Source of the DNA: Plumapathes pennacea | Taxonomy: Eukaryota; Cnidaria; Anthozoa; Antipatharia; Myriopathidae | Length of the DNA stretch: 64,000 bases | Reading direction: 5' to 3' | NCBI GenBank assembly: GCA_964036295.1 | Contig: OZ038464.1 | Location: forward strand, 3,042,501 to 3,106,500 | Shown: positions 59,634 to 64,000 of the stretch, in pieces | Layout: every line of letters begins with the position of its first letter | How positions within the stretch are numbered: position 1 is the first letter of the stretch | Notes under the pieces: model-generated | The model's input: only the letters and a program-made list of their open reading frames with translations | Database searches by the model: none | Told to the model about the DNA's origin: nothing | Position numbers and translations under genes: made by a program

Positions 59634-61236
59634 ATGGCGGCTTTACCACAGAAAAAGTATTATCGACAACGAGCTCATTCAAACCCGATGGCGGATCACA
59701 CGTTTGATTAGTAAGTGAAAAATCGTGAATAGGGGATCTCCATTTATCTCTTGTGCAAATTTGATAGTTGGTATACTGTGTATTTTTAAGTCTGGACGGC
59801 TTGCGCTTTTTCTTGCGTGGTATATCTGTTGTTCTTCACTTGGCGCATAGAACGTTTTCGGGTAGCATTTGCTACGATTTTGGATTGGACCAAAAGAGAA
59901 AATGGCAGCATTCTCAGCCAATCAGGAGCAAATACCTGATTGCAATAATAAAGTGGCGCACTGCTGATTGCATTTTGGAAGAACTAGTTTTGGAGTGTGT
60001 CAGTGTGGAGAAAAACGAACGATGTGTGAAAACTGGATGCCTTCATTGTAGCTGTGCTCCTGTGCATACTCAAACGAAGTTCGAAACGTCAGTTCAAAAT
60101 TCTTAATGGTTTCCACTTTTCACACTTTTCAATCCCTAATGCAGATTGCTGTCCCAAGGCTTCTGATTGGTTGAAAGTGATTGGTGTGGAATGTGATTGG
60201 TGGTGTTGTTAAATGCACCTTAATTAGTTTTGGTTCATTGAGAGCCATCCTAAAATCACTCTCAGTCTCTCGTGAAAAAGACAGCTGTTTACAAACACCC
60301 CCCTCTCCCTTGAGTTCCAGCAGTGAGGAGAAACCTTAGCTAAACAGTTATTTCATCAACATTGAGACAGAGAGAGTTAAGAATGCTTTGTCCAAGATTA
60401 CAGTATAAACTGTAAAAATATGTTTTCTTTTCCAGTCCGGTTTCCCCTGGCAACATGGATTGGTCGCCTTATTTTCCTGCATTCTTTCCACCAAACAAAG
60501 TGGATAATGCAAGCGAAAATACTCAATGCTCGGTGAAGTTTGCTGATATTGGCTGTGGCTATGGAGGACTTGTAGGTAAAACATGACTAATAGCTACTGC
60601 ACAATTTCTTCCAAACTGTTCAAGGAGTGTAGAATCGTGCTATCTCGACCTCGGTTATCTTGAACTCCTCGCTATCTCAAACAGAATTTGATTTCCCTCA
60701 GAAATGAACTTGGTAGAAATTTCCTGTGGTAGAACCCCATTATCTCAACCTTGGTTATCTCAAACTCCCTGCTATCACGGACAGAATCCGATTTCCCTCG
60801 GAAATGAACTTGGTAGAAATTTTCCGTGGTAGAACCCCGCTGTCTCAAACTAATATTCTCGCTTACCTTGAGAGTTCGAGATAGCAGGTTCTACTGTAAA
60901 TCTATAAGTGATTATGTCATGAGAACTGATCAATATATCAGTCAACTTCTATCTGAGCAAAACAATATTATAATAAAAAAAATTAGCTGAGAATGGTATT
61001 GTGAATGTGGATTCCCCTTTTGAAAATTGATTTATAGCATTTCTGTTCCAGTGGAATTATCACCAATGTTTCCTGACACTTTGATGGTTGGCATGGAGAT
61101 TCGTGTCAAAGTCAGTGACTATGTTAAGGACAGAGTGGAAGCACTAAGGCAATCCCACCCAGGGAAATATGGCAACATCAGTGTGATCAGGACCAACGCC
61201 ATGAAATATCTACCCAACTATTTCAGCAAAGGCCAG
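59634..61236 (+). CDS. METTL1: tRNA (guanine-N7-)-methyltransferase, 5' part
   Basis: Makes m7G46 in tRNAs with its WDR4 partner, using S-adenosylmethionine. Exons: 59634-59710, 60436-60575 and 61052-61236, phases 2, 1, 0, giving the first 134 residues. The N-terminus has [19 protein letters not shown], the near-invariant METTL1 start. [11 protein letters not shown] and the SAM-binding motif [20 protein letters not shown] follow, then [20 protein letters not shown] and [14 protein letters not shown]. The exon 2 donor used is after 60575 (GTAG|GTAAAA); an earlier GTAGGT would break the frame. The rest of the family protein (the FFLFPDPHFK region and C-terminal half) is not found before 64000. 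It lies beyond the window or is lost. Confidence 0.88.
60050..60095 (+). repeat. CGAAACGTCAG tail remnant
   Basis: TTCGAAACGTCAGTTCAAAA resembles the sequence at 48174-48193. Upstream TCAAACGAAG could be one arm of a helix. Probably the degraded end of a Penelope-like element, in METTL1 intron 1. Confidence 0.25.
60630..60900. mobile_element. Internally duplicated ATCTCAAC element
   Basis: A unit of about 120 bp with GAAATGAACTTGGTAGAAAT occurs twice. The right end GAGATAGCAGGTTCTACTGTA belongs to the ACTGTA-ended group. It lies in METTL1 intron 2. Confidence 0.6.
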
Positions 61237-61409
61237 GTGAGTTTACTTCCTCATTCCCAGGCTTCCTTCCCTGCCTTCTCTTTTATGCATGGGCGGGGGT
61301 GGCCTGGACACAAGGATGGTTAGTTTTTATAAACATACATACAGTACATACACATGTCACTTGTAAGGCCACACAGTGAGAATAACTGTCATCATAGAGC
61401 TATGTAAAC

Positions 61410-61640
61410 TGGGACAGCAACAGCAACACGAGGAACCAAGAAAAAAGTGTCTCCTATCTATGGCTTTGTAAATTCGTCTATTTCCAGTCTATTCTAATTC
61501 GTCTATTTGTTTCGCTTTCGCTGAGTTTTTATTGCGTTCATTGCTCTTACTAACATTCTGACAACCTCATTACTGAAAAGAATCAATTGAAGTTGCGCTG
61601 GAGGTTGCCGCACCCTCTCCCCATTCAGTCTTGTAACTAT
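61410..61640. mobile_element. Partial relative of the MITE at 37880-38248
   Basis: It shares ACACGAGGAACCAAGAAAAA and AGTGTCTC, then GTCTATTTGTTTCGCTTTCG words with the intergenic element, but the ends are eroded. Confidence 0.45.
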
Positions 61641-61842
61641 ATTTGGACGTATTCACAAGAAAAATGAGTCTAAAAACGAGATATGTGTTGTTTATAGTGA
61701 ACAAAAGTTCCAGGGCACTCTCAATGAATAAGAATAATCATTATACGGTACCACTACGAAACACAGCTGGTTTTCTGCCAAGCATCATGGATTTGCGCTG
61801 AACCAATCTCAGACTTTTGACTTCGGTCATCATGTTTGCAGT

Positions 61843-62406
61843 CTAGTACTGTCGTCCCTCGCTAATTTCCACACGAGAATTTTGTCCTGGAATGGACACG
61901 ACTTTCACGTTAATGTCAACCTTCCTTCCCTCCTGGTCCCAAAACCGTCCGAGTGGCTGCGCGGGTGGGTAGTAGGGGTTACCGCTGTCCATACGTCGCC
62001 AGACATCTTTGAAGTTGGGGCTCAGCTCGGCTCGGCACTTCACAGCCCCTATGTAAGGATTACTGAAGGCGACAGAGAGAGGAAAGCGCTGCTGACCAAC
62101 GACAATGTTGTAGAGAACCGCGCCTGAAACGCCCGTCATGAAACTGCTGTCTTTCTCGCAACCAGCGAAGGATATGCTCGCCATCGCGTTGCAGGTGCCT
62201 GGGGACGTCCAGAATTTTCCGGAGTCAAACCAGTTTTGAACAGGTTCGATTTTGAACTCGGTCTGGTTTGCCAGAGTGACTGTTATCCAGCGGAATCTTT
62301 TCTCCAGGGATTCGTTTGCTGGCATGGTTCCGAAGAGACCTCTGTCCGTTGCCCTGGCTAATGCGGCGTTGAATGAAGTGCCGGACATCACTGCAGTATT
62401 CATCAT
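61843..62406 (-). CDS. Actinoporin-like protein (candidate)
   Basis: A single open frame of 187 aa from the ATG at 62406. A CATCAG acceptor-like site lies just upstream, so an untranslated first exon is likely. The arrangement fits the actinoporin-like (cnidarian cytolysin) fold: an amphipathic N-terminal stretch, an early beta strand RWITVTLANQT, a central block TGVSGAVLYNI, then LSVAFSNPYIG in the position of the family's conserved SVPY segment, and a beta-rich end. No signal peptide is visible, which is unusual for a secreted cytolysin and may mean an intracellular or missing-exon form. Family assignment is by eye only; activity cannot be inferred. It is on the opposite strand to METTL1, in its third intron if that gene continues. 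Confidence 0.45.
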   Translation of the reverse strand: MMNTAVMSGTSFNAALARATDRGLFGTMPANESLEKRFRWITVTLANQTEFKIEPVQNWFDSGKFWTSPGTCNAMASISFAGCEKDSSFMTGVSGAVLYNIVVGQQRFPLSVAFSNPYIGAVKCRAELSPNFKDVWRRMDSGNPYYPPAQPLGRFWDQEGRKVDINVKVVSIPGQNSRVEISEGRQY

Positions 62407-62429
62407 TTTAGCCTGATGGACGAACACAG

Positions 62430-64000
62430 TATTATTTTTCGATTGGGCACTTGGATTGTTTCTCTCGTTCTCGTGACCAACATACCGCAGTACTTTTGTT
62501 TGTATATTTTACATAGCGATAACCCGGAAGCAGCTACTTGTAACATTCAGAGCGGATTCGCGTGAGTGACTTTTAAATATTATGCGGTGCTCTAAAAGTT
62601 GATAAAAAAAACCTCGATCTTTCGTCAACGAGAATGAAAGATTGCTACACTTAGTTTTATTAGAATATACCTCGCGAGTAAAGGTTTAATAGAGCAGCCC
62701 ATCTCAATGGTTGCGTTATACAGATCTTGCGATATCTCCGCTTCGTTTTGTATGCAATATCAAATTGCCTGGAATTGCTCCTGAGCTGTCTGAGCTCTCA
62801 GATTAATAGTAGACTCTAATATCTTGACTGCCGTCGACGTAAGGTTGTCTGGATATGCTGAACGCCGTCAGAAATGTGCTGGTTGCCTTCGCTAGAGCCA
62901 ACGTTGACGTTGAACGACCGAATAAGATTGTAGTTCATGTTCATGTAAACAGATATAATATAATAATATAATATAATGAACAGAGAAAAGCGTTACCACA
63001 TCCTTGAATCGACGCTGAACATTTGTTTGCAGATATCCAGTGACTCGACAAGAAAGAAATTCATTCAAATTAGTCCCACAAAGCGTAAGCGTTATACAGA
63101 CCTCCAAAAATACAAAGTCTCTTGCGTTATATACAGACCTCCGGCGATATATCCGCTTCGCTTTGTATGCAATGTCTGTCTGAGTTCTCAGTTAGTAGAC
63201 TCTAATATCTAGACTGTCAGAAATTAGTTGGTTTGCTTCGCTAAAGCCAACGTTGCCGCTGAACGACCGAATAAGATCGTTTCATGTACTACATCCTTGG
63301 TTCCACGCCGAATTTGTTAGCAGATATCCAGTGACCCGACAAGAAAGAAATTCATTCAAATCCGTGCTTAGACGTGCGTGTATTTACTAAAGGATGCGTC
63401 TGCTTGCACGAGAATTTGGAGATAGAAACTCAAAACGCAGCCCACAGCGGATCATTTCCAAGACGTTACGTTTCTTTTCCATGTAAACGGCGAAAACGGA
63501 GGCGAAAAACGCTTTTAAACGAAGAATTATTCCTGTGATCCGAGGGTCATCATGGTTTCGCGTGTCATTTATATGCAAAGGTTGAAGAGGAATCACGCAA
63601 CATTGGCATATAAAAGCTATCCCTGTCGATGCGTAAGACAGGAGAAAACAGGCTTCACTGCAAGAATACGACAATAGATGTGTTTTACCTTTGGTTGAAG
63701 GGACTTCTCAACAAGAAACGGGTGACGCGGCCAAGTCAGGAGTCAGTCGTAACACGATTTGCATACATTAATCAATGTTTACTTATTTGTCATTGGTCTC
63801 TTTTTCTGAGAATTCGATGGTTCGCTATTCGAAATATTTGAAATATTTGGTTGCAAACGTAAATGACTGTTTATGGATTGGTTGCATGGAAAAGGTGGAG
63901 TGCAGAGTGTGGAAAATGTGGAGTGTGCGGAGTCCGACGTAATTTTTATGGAAAATGCTGGGTCTAATAGATCTCATTTTGCGAGTGGATTACCTGGCCA
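62430..64000. other. End region, no gene recognised
   Basis: It holds the upstream region of the actinoporin-like gene, a tandem duplication (62700-63362) and AT/TA-rich sequence near 62950. The final stretch has GAAAACGG/GGCGAAAAACGC words and, near 63896, TGGAAAATGTGGAGTG repeats. No METTL1 exon was found. Confidence 0.5.
62700..63362. repeat. ~410-bp tandem duplication
   Basis: Blocks with TTCGTTTTGTATGCAAT or TTCGCTTTGTATGCAAT, GAACGACCGAATAAGAT, and GCAGATATCCAGTGAC followed by GACAAGAAAGAAATTCATTC occur in the same order twice. Copy 1 is about 62705-63075 and copy 2 about 63120-63362. Confidence 0.75.

Overview
The window is eukaryotic nuclear DNA: split genes with GT-AG introns, many short inverted-repeat transposons and simple repeats. 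The gene content suggests an anthozoan cnidarian, probably a stony coral or close relative. This is inferred from a DEATH/FN3/NACHT/LRR immune receptor, an actinoporin-like candidate and the repeat style; no database search was possible. All identities come from motif recognition, and all splice models are manual, checked by reading phase.

Layout. (1) 1-8260: diverged tandem copies of a roughly 2.4-kb unit carrying exon-like modules with strong splice donors and two TATA boxes. (2) 8235-9620: a CpG-rich unclassified insertion, a hairpin and two MITEs. (3) 9885-20612 (+): an NLR-type receptor gene. It has duplicated 5' modules, two alternative N-terminal coding exons, a Death-domain exon, a 37-nt linker exon, an FN3 exon, one large NACHT-LRR exon and a short tail exon. 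(4) 22878-31220 (-): NOLC1/Nopp140, 15 exons, with an apparent extra base in exon 14. (5) 32287-37587 and 39737-43944 (-): a tandem pair of four-exon genes encoding a type II membrane protein with a beta-trefoil-like lectin region and a DUF229 (alkaline-phosphatase/sulfatase-like) domain. (6) 44307-46655 (+): an intronless polytopic membrane protein of unknown family. (7) 48639-50093 (+): a Rab20-like GTPase, four exons. (8) 53407-54200 (-): an unrecognised small gene. (9) 54404-59550 (-): YIPF3, nine exons. (10) 59634-61236 (+): the first three exons of METTL1, head-to-head with YIPF3 (83 bp between start codons). (11) 61843-62406 (-): an actinoporin-like candidate lying in the METTL1 intron or just after it. 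(12) 62430-64000: local duplications and no gene recognised.

How the genes relate: most are unrelated housekeeping genes (nucleolar chaperone, Golgi membrane protein, tRNA methyltransferase, endosomal Rab). The accessory content is the immune receptor with its multiplied 5' end, the DUF229-lectin pair, the polytopic orphan and the actinoporin-like gene. The most unusual system is the receptor: it joins Death, FN3 and NACHT-LRR modules in one frame-consistent gene and has two interchangeable N-termini, each preceded by the same six-codon upstream ORF.
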